Notes: generated by a model not told the origin, from the letters alone. A stretch of 64,000 nucleotides of DNA from Amaurobius ferox (GCA_951213105.1 OX578138.1:93526914-93590913); one strand, 5' to 3'; shown: positions 11,541-25,080, counted from the stretch's first letter. A program made the numbers and translations.

Positions 11541-13115
11541 CCATGCCAAACCCAATTATCCGAACATTGAACGGGGGTTTAACAGTTTTCCCAAATTGTC
11601 TCTGCCCCTCCGATGCGCCTGCTAGCCTATTTAAGATATCGACCTACACCGGGCGTTATCTGGCTTAAACAGGAGATAATTTAAGCTTCAAAGTTTTGAA
11701 AACTTGGTCGTTGAACTTTATAGTTTGATTGGAATGCGATTAACACCAAATTATCTGAATGTGGAAGTCATTAGCTTCCTCGCTGGAACCCGGCCGGAGA
11801 TTTTGAATATGTTTTAAGCTCCGACTGGGGAATGCGAGAGAGATTATTTCCAGTATTTCCGCCTAGAGGCGTTTTCTGAATTAAATATTTTTGTTAAGAT
11901 TCCATGTCGAATTATAAGTTAAAGTGTTCCGAAACTTTCAGAAATCTTAGGAGAAATCAAAACAGATTGTGTCCGTTGAAATTTTTATGTGTTTCGTCAA
12001 TAAGTTTAAAATTTCTCGTTTTCACAAAAGAGCAATTCCAAGATATGTATCATGTGTTAGGGTAAACTATTACTATATTGAATGCAATCTTTATCATCAT
12101 AACTGAATATTTATAACATGAAATAATATAATTTTAAATTGATATTAATAATTATTGTATCTAAATTTATACTTATTTGAGACTAATAATTATTGTATTC
12201 AAAATTGATACTTGTAATTATTGTATGTATTTAATCGAATGTTATTAAAAAAAACTGGTAATGGATCTAGTCTGTTGGAGCCGAAAAGATTTTACGTGAC
12301 TAACATATTGTAAAATAAAACTCCAATATTATATCATTGTAGAACTTCAAATTGCTAAAAACTATCTGCAGTTTATAGCTAGCTAAAATATTGAAGATAA
12401 AACATTATTTCCAAAATAGTTCAAAATATAAAAAACATGGAAATTATAACCACTAAAAAACTAATAACCGGATTTAGAATACAATTATAGATTCTTGTAG
12501 GACTTCCCAAGATCTAAAAATTATTCCCTTAATGTTTATAATTAACAGTTTAGCTATCAAGATATAGTCATTGAAATTAAAAATCGGATTTTTTTTTTTT
12601 TTTTTTAATTTGACAAAACTATTTCTCAAAAATTATAAAAGCTCTGTAGAAACAAATTATGGATCTAGAAACTGAATGTTCTACTACATAATTTTATCCT
12701 TCGCTGTTTATATCGACCTATTGTAGTTTAGAAGGTGTTTGGAGTGCAAATAAGCAAATCAAAGCGATAACTTGCTCGGACGTAAAAAAAAAAATTAGCT
12801 CAAAATATTAAAATATTTTAATTATTTTTTATACTTATAAATTGTACCATATTTTTTACAAAATAAGTATAAATTGTTTACATTTTTATCTATTTGATTC
12901 TAAGTTAGAGTCTAAAAGTGTATACATTTTACGTAATGCTCCTATTTCACTCGAAAACTCAGGCCATAGAAGTCATTTGCGTCAGAATAAAATTATTTCT
13001 TTATTTGCATAATTTATAAATGCATCTTGTATACTTAGTAGTATAAAAATAGAAATACATCGCCACAAAAATAAATTGCAGTAATTGAATATTTTTAATT
13101 TTTATAATTACTTTC
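11541..13115. other. No gene seen; moderately GC-richer piece at 11.56-11.88 kb
   Basis: The first 320 bp have mixed base composition and lack obvious repeats. The remainder is AT-rich with a poly-T run near 12.59 kb. I see no ORF or motif to name. Confidence 0.4.
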
Positions 13116-14010
13116 TTTATATACATAATGTATAAGGAAAGTATTGTGACGGGGTCGAAAATTCGAATTTGAGTTTTCGACGGGAGAGCACGTTTCAAGC
13201 ATCCCTGATCACGAATCAAACATTTTTGAAGTGATGTCAGTGTGTGTGTGTGTGTCTGTGAAAGTATATGTGTGTCAGTGAGTCTGTGGAGGTAATAACT
13301 GGCGAACGAATAAACCGATTCGAACGAAATTTGGTACAAAAATCACAATCCGTAAACGCTGGAAACCTATTGTTTTAATACGCAATCGAATGTTCAGAAC
13401 CCCCCTAAATTTTCCAATGAAATTTTGAAAAAATCGTCAAAAAATCAAAACATCTAATAAAGTTACGCAAATAGACATTTCTTATGTAATGTTTCATTAG
13501 AAAACGATTGACATAAATTGTAGAACGCTAGCATGAACCGTTCTCGAGATATTGCACGTTTCAAAAAATTATCAAAAAGTTATATAAAATAAAAAAATAT
13601 TTCCTATTGAGAAACATGTTTACTTTCATATGTAATACCATGCGATAAATTGGATGACATCGTTCTCGTGGATCTAGCTCGTTCCATTCATGAAAAAAGA
13701 TACTTTGAGTAATACTTTTCTATTTGAACGCCAATAGTCATTTATCTGCTGTAAGAATAACTTATTTCTCCGTCTATAACGCTTGGCGAGATTTTGGTGA
13801 CGAATTTGGCGGAATGTCGCCAACTTGGCGACATTATTAATTGTTGCGAAATTAACAAAAATCCCGTCAAATTGATAAAAATGACGACTAATTGAAGAAA
13901 ATTCAATGTCTTGGAAAGAATATAAGTATCTACTATAATAATAACATTTTGTTTAACTGTAAAAGTAGTAAATTCGTTGCATTATATAAGGAAAGTTATG
14001 TGTTGCCCAC
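13116..14010 (+). repeat. Dispersed repeat R2, near-complete copy (~0.9 kb)
   Basis: The copy starts near TATAAGGAAAGTATTGTGAC, then GAATTTGAGTTTTCGACG, a TGTG tract (13239-13256) and GAACGAAATTTGGTACAAAA. It continues with ACCGTTCTCGAGATATTGCA and GTTCTCGTGGATCTAGCTCG. It ends with GACGACTAATTGAAGAAAAT and GCATTATATAAGGAAAGTTA. The same order is present at 63.04-63.87 kb. The boundaries carry the similar strings TATAAGGAAAGT at both ends. No protein is encoded; the class is unknown. Confidence 0.75.
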
Positions 14011-15120
14011 ATCATATATTTTTAGAAATGCTATCTGCTCATTTAATACATGAAAAAAACCGATGTTTTCAAGAGCACAAATTTAACAAATTTCTTATAG
14101 TGTAAATTCAAAGAATGACTTACTATCACATCTTAATAAGAAATGCCAGACATATAAATTAATTTATGAGCACTAAAACAAAATATTGCATGTTTTTTAC
14201 TATTGTATAAATCACTTTGTATTTCAAAACCAGTTCGACTCCTCCTTCAATACAGACTAGCTAAAAGGAAAAAAAAATGAAAATCAGGTTAAAAGATTGA
14301 CCCAAACTTATGAAGTGCTTGTGCTCTTTCCTTTTTTTACTTTTTTTTGTCTCTTTTTATACTACGACATTTCTTCCAAACTATTATGCGTTCTCAAAAA
14401 ATATACTGTTCTTATTTAAAAAGTTATTAAATATAGCTTCAAAATATTAAAACAAAACTGCTATTAACGTGAAAATATTAAACTCGCATTGGATACATAG
14501 CTTTTATACTTTACTTTATAAACAAGTATCCCAACTTTTATGGAGTATAATAACGTTAAGTTAAACACATAAAAGAACTGGAGTCTTAGTTTATAGTTTT
14601 TCCTCATTATTCAACCTTATTAAGCTTCATTATCACTATTCAAAACTTTATTTCTTTTCAGACATGTTATTCTATGAATAATGCGGCAAAATTGGAGACA
14701 AAAGGATAATTTTTTTTAATTTTAACAACACGGTGTAATACTTCTTTTTGAAAGAAGCCTGCGTATTAAACTCCCTTTTGCCTAACGCAAATGAAAAAAG
14801 ATAGTTATTGATTCATTCTGCAGTAGCGGTGGAAAATTCATTGTTTGATGATGAAATAAATAAGAATAAAATATCTTTAAAATGTCAGAGAAGTTATAGA
14901 AAAAATATTCTTAGCCCAGATTAGAAATGGCTTTCCAAAAATTCTAATGGGAATCATTTTGATGCCTTAATTATAAAACCACAATCATTAATTTATTTTA
15001 GCAATAAAGTAGTATTTCTCTAAGAATCTGTGGCATCAAAGCCGACTCTGCTTCAGCCAAAAGACATCTGAGCAAAAGATGCTTGAAACCTGTACCCGAA
15101 TTATAAGAACGGAGTCGAAG
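14011..15120. other. No gene seen
   Basis: AT-rich, with short poly-A and poly-T runs. No ORF over 60 codons and no repeat partner recognised in the window. Confidence 0.45.
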
Positions 15121-15560
15121 CTAGCTTTTGCTCTATAATTATAATGTCTGTCTTGTAAGCACCAGGTCCCTGTTTCGGGTTTGGAAACATCCTTTCCACC
15201 ACAGTGGTTACCCTGAACATACGAGCATGAAAAAACCTTCTGTCTCCAACGATCTCACCTCAGCACGAGATGGCAGCACCACGCTGAGTAGAAGCGCCTA
15301 CCATTCACTTCCTGGTTGATCACAACTGACGTTACGCCCGAGGCGACACGCCTCCCGGCCATCTTCAGCCCCTCAACTGAGTCTCGGATGGGGACACGCG
15401 GGGGTTTTCTGGAATGGAACCAAGAAAGGCTTAAACTTGAGGCATCTCGGCCTCGGAAAATCACTCACCTGATCCAGATGTCCAGGAGGCATGGGAATGA
15501 TCACTCCTAATCCTACTTTGGGGTTTATAATCGTGGACGCAACTAATTCATTTTTTTATC
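15121..15560. other. GC-richer island, probably an unclassified dispersed repeat
   Basis: This block is clearly richer in G and C than its surroundings and holds three overlapping ORFs of 63-69 codons on both strands. The pattern of equally open strands without a long frame argues against an exon. I found no second copy in this window, so calling it a repeat is an inference. Confidence 0.35.
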
Positions 15561-15984
15561 GAACCTGTAGCGACATAGTAGAACAACATATGATTTGGGT
15601 TCGTCCAGTTCAGAAATATAGTGAGGAAAAAAACAACTTATGATTGCCGGGCCTTAATAAAAGGATAAAAATGTCACAGGCAGCAGTGTAGTGTTAAATT
15701 AAAGATGAGAGTTCGCCGCACATCAATTTTATATCCTTGGAACACACCATTTTTATATCCCCGGAACACACCAATTTTATATCCCTACTTTAATACGTCG
15801 GTAAATTCCATGTACCAAGACTGCGCTGGGGTCACCTTGATGCATCCCAGGTAAAAGGACTCGAAACTCGGTCGTATCATCTGATCACACTACGTATCAT
15901 CAGACTACGTCTTTACCAACTCAGTTCCTCTGTCCTCTATGGAACTACGGATAAGTCAGTAGTTAATAAATTCCATACAGATAA
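15561..15984. other. No gene seen; short internal repeats near 15.73-15.79 kb
   Basis: The phrase CAATTTTATATCC / CCATTTTTATATCC with GGAACACACCA repeats three times between 15723 and 15785. Nothing else is recognisable. Confidence 0.4.
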
Positions 15985-16625
15985 CATTAAAAATATGTCT
16001 CTGGGTATGTGTGTGCGCGTGGGTATGTGTCATCATCGCATATGAATGGCTGAACCGAATTTGATGAAATTTTGGGGGTAGATTTTTAATAGCACCACTT
16101 AAAATCCAGAAAATGCAATCACTTTCGAGTTTCCTAGACTAGGGGTTATAGATATATTAATAAAAACGTACTTTTAAAACTTCCATTGAGATTGCTTTAC
16201 GCAAACCATATTTGTTACGCAAAATTATTTGAAAAAAATATATGCCATGCTGCTAAGCAACGGAATTAAACCCAATGAGTTTATATTTGATAAAAAATTA
16301 TGATGTTGGTAAACCAAGGAATTAAACCCAATGAGTTAATACAACAGTAAATATTTTTCTATTTAGATAAAGAAATGTATATAAATAAATTGTATCGGAA
16401 ATGTATGTTTGATTGGATTATATTCATTACTGGCTTTGGGTTTGTAGATTACGGGGATTATTGAAATTTTCAAATTCTTACTTCATCTGTTTTTTTTATT
16501 TTGGCAAAGGTTTTTCAAATCCATATATTATACTACAGGAATATCTTCTAATACACGGGCATAATATTTTAATCTACGAAAATATAAGTAGAACGGGTCC
16601 ATCTTCTAATACAGTTCTCGGCTTT
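15985..16625 (+). repeat. Dispersed repeat R3, copy
   Basis: A GTATGTGTGTGCGCGTGG tract is followed by TCATCATCGCATATGAATGG and CCGAATTTGATGAAATTTTG. Then come CTTCCATTGAGATTGCTTTA, AACCCAATGAGTTTATATTT, GACTGGATTATAT-type motifs (here TTGATTGGATTATATTCATT) and CGGGGATTATTGAAAT. The copy at 62.48-62.96 kb has the same motifs in the same order. A diverged 50-bp piece (GGAATTAAACCCAATGAGTT) is duplicated within this copy near 16261 and 16318. Confidence 0.65.
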
Positions 16626-17510
16626 TAATTCGGTATATATTGATTCAATTTCATATTTACTGTAAATTTGTTTACAAACGGGGTGAATATGTTTTATTTT
16701 TCAAATATGCCTATGAAGATAATTTTGTATAGCAAGAACCGATAATTTTAAGCGTATTTCTAGGAACATTAATTTAAATATTTTAATCGAATTTTTTGAA
16801 TAACAATGTAATTTATCATTATATAGATATTTGCACATGATTGTGAACTTTATGTTTCTTTATATTGAATAAGACGTACGAAGAACGGGTATACTGCAAT
16901 TAATTAATAAAATGAAGTATGACTTTGGAAATTGAATTTAGTTTTGGCAAAATTTAAAAATGTTATTCAGCCTGGTCAGGCATTCAATTGAACAACTGGG
17001 ATTAAATTATTTATCTGTTGTTTAAGTAAACACATTTTCTATAGTTGAATAATTAATGAACAGGCTCGCCCATAAAGAGGGACTGCACCACTCCTACTGC
17101 TCCAGAGAGAGCTCGGATCTGTAATAAACAATTGAAGAAAGCTGAAGACATAAAAAAATGTACGAAAAAGAGAAAAATTAAATATCAAGTGTGTGTGTGG
17201 GGGGGGGGGGTGAATTATGATAAATGTTTGCAAGGGCCGTACTATTTCTATGGACAGCCCTGTAATGATATATTACAAACATCTATAAATATATTTGTAA
17301 ACTTCCAAGCAGCAATATAATGTTTTACTTCAAATATAATCCCACATCAAATCTGTCGATGGTTATTCCAGATCAAAATGATAAGAACATTCTTTTCAAT
17401 TCTATTAAATTTTTTCAGCTAAATAATAACAAAGTATTTACTTTTTCAAACATTCTCTAAACCTCAAAATCTATTCTATCTCGAACCTCAGATGGCCCAA
17501 TACTCTTCCG
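16626..17510. other. No gene seen; poly-G run at 17.20 kb
   Basis: AT-rich. A GTGTGTGTGG then G10 run sits at 17190-17210. Short ORFs on both strands there are not convincing. Confidence 0.4.
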
Positions 17511-18085
17511 AATTTCAAGCATTACCGGAAAGGCTCTCCTGATCCAGAATTTTTCTGGGAATATCCTAGAACTGAGGACGGCCCCTCCAGTTCGTGCGAA
17601 TGGCCAAGGGAATCACGTGATCCAAGGCAACTTCGATCCTTTTTTCTCTGGAATGTTGCCAGATGAAACTACCGTCTTCCTCTTTATTATTAACCCTTCT
17701 TCCATAAAGCTGGACCGTATTACAGTACTGTACAGAGAATTCAGAACGGCGGAGAATTTTCGCTGTTTTTGACGCTAGACAGAAATTGAACGAGAGTTTC
17801 ACCCGTCTAAATTGCATTACGGGTACGTTTATAGTGTTTTCTGAGGTTGGAATGAAATTTTGTAGTGCGAATTCTTTCAGAATCACTCTTTACTGTGGAA
17901 TTGTTGAGGAAAATGTCGAATGGGGCAATGCCGGAGGAACTTAAAATTTCATGTTATCGATTGCAAAGTTGTTTTATGTTTTTTGGGTTTGGAATGCAGG
18001 AAAGTTTTGTGAAATCGAATTTTGACGAAAAGAAAGGAATGGGTGAAATGAAAATCGCCTTCATGGGAATCGAAAATAATTGAGA
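17511..18085. other. Balanced-composition block with a 106-codon minus-strand ORF
   Basis: The block is less AT-rich than its neighbours and shows no repeat partner here. A minus-strand ORF at 17566-17886 (106 residues) is among the longest non-repetitive ORFs in the window. It includes basic and aromatic residues but no motif I know. It could be a fragment of a decayed element or conserved non-coding DNA; I would not call it a gene. Confidence 0.3.
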
Positions 18086-18140
18086 AATGTCAGTAATGAA
18101 AAATATATATAATAAACATGTTTCTACCTAAAATACATTT

Positions 18141-18157
18141 ACACACACGCACAGACG

Positions 18158-18253
<96 letters not shown>

Positions 18254-18270
18254 ATATATATATATATTTA
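18141..18270. repeat. (CA)n followed by (TA)n microsatellite
   Basis: An ACACACGCAC-type tract (18141-18195) passes directly into (TA)n (18195-18270) with small interruptions. Confidence 0.95.
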
Positions 18271-18420
18271 TATAAATATATTTATTAATATCAATTAGTA
18301 ACTACTATATAGTAGGTACAATTTAAAAATCCAATATGTGTAAACTTGTGTAAACATAATTTTCATAATTTTCATGTTCTATATATTAGCTTCCTTATCT
18401 ATACATTTTTTAGATATATG

Positions 18421-18444
18421 AATATATATATATATATATTATAT

Positions 18445-18512
<68 letters not shown>
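18421..18512. repeat. (TA)n microsatellite
   Basis: Alternating TA with TATACATACATA interruptions near 18444-18455. Confidence 0.95.
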
Positions 18513-18513
<1 letters not shown>

Positions 18514-20900
18514 AATTGAAAATATTATTCGTTGAGAAAATATTTAAATTGGGATAATAAGTACAACAGAGTCAATTACTCATAGATTCACAAAGCCTCC
18601 TAGTTTAAACCATAGTACAGTAAATGGGATGTCAATAAATATACGACCTAAATGCACATAACTGCTATTCAAAATTATAAAACAAGAATGTGACATTCAT
18701 CATACGAACTTTTGAGGTATGCAACACTTCCGAGATATGCAAACTTGAGGTATGCAAACCTGAGGTATACCACTTTTGAGGTTTGCAAAATCCGCGCATG
18801 TGTGCAATTGAACAAATGGAAATTGAATATTGAGCAAATTAAGATAAAAAAATAACATTAATATCATTTTTACAAGAATGGATGTTTTCAAGAGCAGAAT
18901 TCCTAGTATAGAAATACATATCCAGATTACAGAAATACATATCCCTAGTACAGACATATGTATGAAAAGTATAGTTAAGTTGTATATTTGTTGACATCCC
19001 ATTAACTTTATCATGTTTTAAAGGGAAGTGTTTTGCTTTTAGGGGAAATTGACTGTCTGTGTTGCGATGTATGGATTTATAAATGTTATTGTATTTTTCT
19101 TTCCAAACTGTAATTTCAAGAAATTTTACTTCTAATTACACTTGTATTTTCTAAATTAAATATTATTATAATAAAGATAAAATGTTATGGCAATAAAACC
19201 TCATCATAATTTAAATATTAATCAAACAAACATTATTTCATGTTCAATCCAGTTGCTATTAAAATGTTGTAACTTGATTATTTCATTCGCAAATTCAATG
19301 TAGTCTTATGTGTCAATGTAGTCAACACTATAATTTCTCCTGGGATTCTTAAGGATGACACTATCAATACAGGTCTAAGTCTGTGATAAGGGAAGAGTTA
19401 ATGTTAAATTGATATTTGACCAAGTGATGCATTTTTACAAATAAGTGCATAGTACTTTTCAAATCTCAGCAGCTTGAAGAGAAAACATTTTCTGGATTGT
19501 GGTTGGACAGTTTTATTAAATTCATAATGTTTATATTGTATTTAGTTTATATCAGCTATTTTCAATGTCCATGGAGCAAATTTTACATTGATGAATACCT
19601 ACGAATTCATTAATTTGAGGTCCTTAAATATTATATTCAAAATTATATTAAAATTTAATAAAAATTATATTCATAAGTATATATAGGTATATTCAAAATT
19701 ATATACAGAAATTATATTAAAACATTATATCCATATTTTATTTTACAAAAATACACTATAAATATACATTTACGCAAATCGCTTATTAATAAATTAGAAA
19801 TCAAAAAGCAAATGAAAAAAAATAATATGACAAAGTTCTACTTATGATAAATTTTAAGAAACCGAAATTTTTTAATTACAGAAATCGAAATTTTTTAAAA
19901 GAAATGTGTTTTGCAAATAATGATGCAAGTTTAATCTTGAGAATATACAATTTTTAATAGAAAATTTATTTGATATTAAGAACAGTTCTAGAAAATTTAA
20001 TCCTCGCGTTACGCCTATTATTTATTCATTTCTAACCCTATAATACAAAATTTCATTCTCAAATAAATAGATACAAACAAAAATAATATTTGCTTTAATC
20101 AACTGCTTAGTTCGTGTACTCTTCCATTAGATTAAACCGAAATTATTCAACAGAATATTTTAAAAGATTGGCGCACAAATAAAAATATTTGAATAAATAC
20201 GTTAAATATACAATAAAATAAAATATATCTGTTTCAGAAACCAGATGATACTATATATTTAAATTCATATCATTTAGTTATGCTAGAAGCATTTTTATCT
20301 ATAATTCATATTTTATTTCTAAAATGTTTTGATATCATTTTTTTATTTTGATATAATCGCAAAATATCTTGACGTATTTTGCAAAGGACAGTATGCATAA
20401 TTCTGAGTTATGTAGGGTAGAGCAGGGATAATTGCTTCAATTTTTATATTTCCATTTTTCACATTTTTCATTTATCCATAAATTGAATTTTCTCCTTATC
20501 ATTCGCAAATTTCGTCTTTTAGCTAGCTATGGAAATATTACTTATGATTTTTATGAGTGGAAAATAAAAATTTTTAATTTTTAAAGCCAGCAAAGAATGT
20601 TATTATTTGCTTTGTATAAGATTTATTTGGCTCGTGTATAAATTCTTAAACTTGTTGTAGAATGCCTTAAAAGAAGATTTATCCTATTATAAAACTTTTA
20701 ATAAAATGGAAAAACAATGCTAATAAAACTTTTAAAAAAATATAGGTACGGCACGAAAATATAAATTAGAATTAAGGAAAGGGCAATTAATGTATTGCTT
20801 TCAAAGTTGCGCCCAGCTACTATAGTATTAGTTATCAGTCATCTGTTGAATCTTTACTGCCACAGTTGCTATACATATAGAACTGGTTTATACATGGGGG
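18513..20900. other. No gene seen; short direct repeats at 18.70-18.96 kb
   Basis: The phrase GAGGTATGCAA recurs several times at 18711-18785, and AGAAATACATATCC occurs twice at 18918-18945. These generate a 104-codon minus-strand ORF (18700-19014) that looks repeat-derived. The rest, to 20.9 kb, is strongly AT-rich with nothing recognisable. Confidence 0.45.
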
Positions 20901-20984
20901 TGCAATCTTCATGGTCTCAATCATTTCATTTGTAGCACAAGATCCATACGTATTTCAAACGGCTGTTGGAATAAAATTTGTAAT

Positions 20985-21070
20985 GACTTGCTATCCCAAC
21001 CGGGAATCGAACCTTAGATCTTCGTACTGCCATCCGACGACCTACCGTTGAGCTACTGGGACTGAATTGC
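20985..21070 (-). mobile_element. SINE family C (tRNA-like head), minus strand
   Basis: Read on the minus strand the block starts GTCCCAGTAGCTCAACGGTA (A box) and ends with GGTTCGATTCCCGGTTGGGA (B box plus the 3' acceptor arm). The two ends can pair, GTCCCAG with TTGGGAT, as in a tRNA. The body downstream differs from the other family C copies, so the 3' end is uncertain. A functional tRNA gene is unlikely because the anticodon arm is not regular and the same head recurs at 21.4, 50.4 and 51.3 kb. Confidence 0.65.
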
Positions 21071-21176
21071 AAGCTCTTATCGAAGTACACTTTGCATTTT
21101 CCACCCTCTAATGTCAGATTGTTGTTCAACTGATAATCTTACTGACCACATCCTGCTATTTTTATCTTAGGTTATC

Positions 21177-21204
21177 CTCCTAGATAAATATTTTTATCTA
21201 GGAG
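21177..21204. repeat. Perfect 12-bp-arm hairpin
   Basis: CTCCTAGATAAA and TTTATCTAGGAG flank a 4-base loop TATT. It lies between two family C SINEs. Function unknown; it may be a foldback relic. Confidence 0.8.
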
Positions 21205-21299
21205 CTATATTTTTATCCTCCGGGTTAGCTTCCGACATGGTGGTTGTCCTCCAGATTTGAATTTCTAAATACCCCAAAGTTCAAGATAAAAGTCCGTGC

Positions 21300-21470
21300 T
21301 AGTCTTACTAGGGTCACTTTTAGACCTCCGATAGCTTTGCAGTAATGTACAGAATTGATTTGTTCGAGCGCCATTGTAAAGAGTCTTACTGTCCCAACAG
21401 GGAATCGAACCACTGATCTTCGAACTGGTCAGTCGGCATTCTGCCGTTGAGCTACTGGGGCGAAATTGCA
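21300..21470 (-). mobile_element. SINE family C, minus strand, with body
   Basis: The minus strand begins GCCCCAGTAGCTCAACGGCA at about 21462 and has the B box GGTTCGATTCCCTGTTGGGA. It continues with CTCTTTACAATGGCGCTCGA and ACAAATCAATTCTGTAC. The last two motifs also occur downstream of the heads at 50.3-50.56 kb, which defines the family body. Confidence 0.75.
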
Positions 21471-22974
21471 TGATCTTATAATTGAAGGGGACTCTGCTGG
21501 TTCTATATAGATAACGTAATAGGAATCATCACCAGCTTTTTCAAGATCAGAACGTAGTCTGCATTTATTATTATTATTATTATTATTTGCATTCTAATAG
21601 TTAGTGAAAGCAGGGTTTCCTATATTTCTAGTTAGTTCCACTACGTCTTTCAATTCTTCTAGATTCCACAAATAATAAAGTTGGAGCATTTTAGTCATAG
21701 ACTGCGTATGCTATCTAGCAGCAGAGAGAAAAGGGATGTGACAACTAAGACAACGGACAACTACACTCGCGCAACTACACCACGGACAACTACACCACGG
21801 ACAACTACACCCTACTGCAAGGAAAGTATCAAAAAAAGCATTCCAATTTAGTATAAATAATTAAAAATAATACTATTCTTTCAAGTCAACACTACAAAAA
21901 AGAAGTGAATTTTCTATAAGTAATATTTTTTTCAGCACTCCTTTTTGATATAAACCAGTTGAGCATTTTCCAGATCGCTTCTCTCTTCACTCTATTTTAT
22001 TAAAACGAAACACTACAGGCTACATTCCAAAAGCAGCTTACAATCAGCTAAAATGACCGATGAAAGTTATCGGAGTAAACCTATAAAACCTATGGATATA
22101 AGTGTTCCCAATGCTTAACCTGAATCATGCTAAGTCCAGATACCATGAGTTCACTACAAAAATAAAATCTTCGTCGGTGCTGTATATAATGATGATTAAA
22201 ACTACCAATCGGTTTCTGAGACATACTTTGTCCGGATAAAAAAGCAGAATAATAGTATCAAAAATATGATGTGTGGAACACATTATTTTACTTAATGCAA
22301 TAATTTTAATCTTTCATATCGAAACAATAGTAGCTATATCCACAGCACCATGTTTTTTGACACTGAATTAACATTACATGCATGGGAATTTGGCGTTTTT
22401 GGTAAATTATCAGTCCAGGCAAAATTATTTATCCCTACTCAAATGCAAAATTCTCAATATGCAATTGACGTTTTAATAAAAACTCATGAAATAAATAGCA
22501 TTTGTGAAATATTTGGTCTCAAAATACGAAACTATAACAAAAATATCTTCTCCTTTGAATAAAATGGAACCTAAGAAATTAATATCATCGGATTTGTCGT
22601 ATAATATTGCATATGGAAAGTTAACATTTTAATTAAATTTACCTCCTTTTAAGTTATATTTAATTATTTTTATGAATTGTATTAAAAGACGTTCCAGAAA
22701 TATTTTTACCAACGTTCTAAAGCTTATGTCAGTCTTTTTACAAGCAATTACGTATGAAATGATTATTTATTTAACAGCATTGAATATGCTAATTTAAAAA
22801 AAAAAAATTCAGTAATACATTTGAAATTTTTGCAATATTTCTATTGTTTTAAAGTTTTGCTATTGTTAAATGCTATTGTTTTAATGTTTGTATTATACAT
22901 TTTCTTATAAAACACTGCGAATAAAATGATAATTAATTTAACTTTATTAAATATCCTGATTTTTTAATGAATTT
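21471..22974. other. No gene seen; (TTA)n and a 17-bp tandem
   Basis: A (TTA)n tract lies at 21557-21581 and a short tandem of ACGGACAACTACACC sits at 21745-21815. The rest is AT-rich with a 70-codon ORF (22350-22562) that has no recognisable domain. Confidence 0.45.
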
Positions 22975-23330
22975 TCAAATATCCATTTGAAAAATGGGGT
23001 CTTCCGAACGTTTGATTGCGTTTGAAATCAATTGGGTTTCAGTATACATTGATTGCGACAATCAAATTTCATCATTTTTCCAACGCCTTATTTGTTCTTG
23101 AAATATCGCGTCTACAGACTCACGGTTACACACACACACACGCACACTAGCACACGTGTACACACACTCAGGCATTACCCCAAAAACCTCCAATTCGAGT
23201 ATAGGGATGCTATAAACAAGTTTTTTTCTCAAACACATCCCCAGTGATCTACAAGGCTGAAATTGTGCACACTCACATACAGTCTAACTCACCTGTTTCG
23301 ATTGAGATACACATTTCTTATGTTAAGCGC
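22975..23330 (-). repeat. Dispersed repeat R2-related, minus-strand fragment
   Basis: The order TATCGCGTCTACAGACTCAC, CACACACACACACGCACACT and CCAATTCGAGTATAGGGATG looks like the reverse complement of the R2 segment with its TGTG tract. The homologous minus-strand piece is at 37.27-37.51 kb. The match is partial. Confidence 0.4.
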
Positions 23331-24790
23331 CATACATTACAAAATACAACTTGCTTGAATGTGATTTATTTTTTAAAAATGACATTTTTCCCTGTTTTTA
23401 CAGGCTTAAAAATCAAGTAGACAAATGAAATTGTAACTCATAGAAATTTTTCTTGCTATCTGAATAAGTATAAGAATAATAATACCAGTAGTATCATATT
23501 TTTTACAAATCGTTCGATTTGTTCGATACATATTTAGCCCAGTGTTTCACAGGCCACCAGACAGATACCAGGAAACGGTTATTCGTGTTCAGGGGTGTCA
23601 AAAAAGTGTAAATCCAAAATATTTTTAAACACAAATATTTGACCTCATCGGAGTACTTTCATCTTACAGATACTATGCACTGTGGATTCACAGTAATAAT
23701 AAATAATTTTCTTATTCAATATAAACGTATTTAAACTTTAATTTTGCTCCCATTTCAGCACTACAAGCAAGAACTGGCACATCAATGAATAACACATAAC
23801 ACTGACATACTCCCCAATCTCCCCCCCCCCCTTCATCACTAATCTTTGAAATAAACCAGTTGCATTTTCCCTTGCTCTTCTCCCTCACTCTTTTTTCATT
23901 ATTAGAACGAAATAGTCCAGGCCACATTCCAAGGGGTGCTTCAAACCGACCAATCACAACGACGAATCAAGAATTTTTATTATTTTCCTTCCTTATCCCA
24001 GCCCCGAGCTAATGATATAATGGACGACGCCGAACTGCAGTCTTGCTTTTTCGGCTGCGATTAAATCGATTCTTTAAGTAAACGATTAAATATTTTATTC
24101 TTTATCGTTCTTTTTTGCAGAGTAAATAAAAGGGAATTAAACTCAATAAGAGAATGATTTATTTCTGTGACTTCGATAATTTTGCTCATAAAATGGGCTC
24201 TTTGTTATTACCGTGTATTTTAACAATTGGAAAAAATCTTGGAAAAAATGATTTAGGAAATTCGCCTGTTATTGGAATTAAAGGATTCCGAGAAGGCCAA
24301 TTAAAGCAAAAATTATTTTGTATCATATCGAGGAAGTTGGATTTTCTTGATTATTTTCAAAGACCTCTGATTAATTTGTTGGAGAGATATAAGCGCTTTA
24401 TATGCAAAAAGTAAATTTCCAATTTTTCCAGATTCACAGCGATAACTCCTAAACAAAAGTGTTCATTTACTTCTGATTAAAAACACTTACAAAATATTTA
24501 AACATATTATTTAATTTATTTTAGTGGTAGATAAGAAATATGCTATATATAATATATATTGTATAGTACGTTCTATAAATTATGTCATCTGATTTTAAAT
24601 AATATTCTTAGCAATGCATCTTAGTTCAATGCATCTATTTGCAAAAAAAAATTAATATTATCTTAGTTTTTTTCCGATTTTTAAATCTTGAAGTTTCTAT
24701 TTATTTCTAGTTATACATACTCACAAAAAATCTTCTTAGAAATAATTATATTTATATTTTGTAATTTATTTTAGTGGTAGATAAGAAATG
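23331..24790. other. No gene seen
   Basis: AT-rich with a poly-C run near 23820. ORFs of 81 codons (minus, 23712-23957) and 86 codons (plus, 24154-24414) have no recognisable domain. The phrase TTTAGTGGTAGATAAGAAAT occurs at about 24522 and 24771, marking a diverged local duplication. Confidence 0.4.
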
Positions 24791-24800
24791 TACAGTACGT

Positions 24801-25080
24801 ATATATATATATAATACGTATATATATATAATAATAGTAGTTCGAAAATCCAATGAACGAAAAGTAAGAAGATGCAACACGATAAACCTAACTTTCTAAA
24901 ACACCCACAGAATAAAATATAAAACAGCAAATCATCAATCAAATGGAAAAAAAATACAAAACACGAGTTATCAAGTTACGGAAAATCAACAAAATTCAAA
25001 GGTATGGAAACGAATCAAGAAAAACTTAAAAAATCAAGCTATATAGCTATACACGTGGAAAAAGGGCTAAGCCTAAAAAA
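24801..25080. repeat. (TA)n-associated dispersed repeat, copy 1
   Basis: After a TA tract (24801-24833) comes TTCGAAAATCCAATGAACGA, CCTAACTTTCTAAAACAC, ATCAAGTTACGGAAAATCAA, AGCTATACACGTGG and AGGGCTAAGCCTA. The same motifs in the same order follow the TA tract at 31.36 kb, so both copies start right at a (TA)n tract. Confidence 0.7.

Noticed and set aside
15121..15560. GC-richer island as an exon
   Set aside because: Both strands are similarly open, only short ORFs occur, and no splice pattern or domain was recognised.
17566..17886. 106-codon ORF as a gene
   Set aside because: No known motif, no splice context that I could support, and no conserved start; left as an undescribed ORF.
21389..21462. 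Functional tRNA gene
   Set aside because: Acceptor and T-arms pair fairly well, but the same head recurs with a shared SINE body elsewhere in the window.
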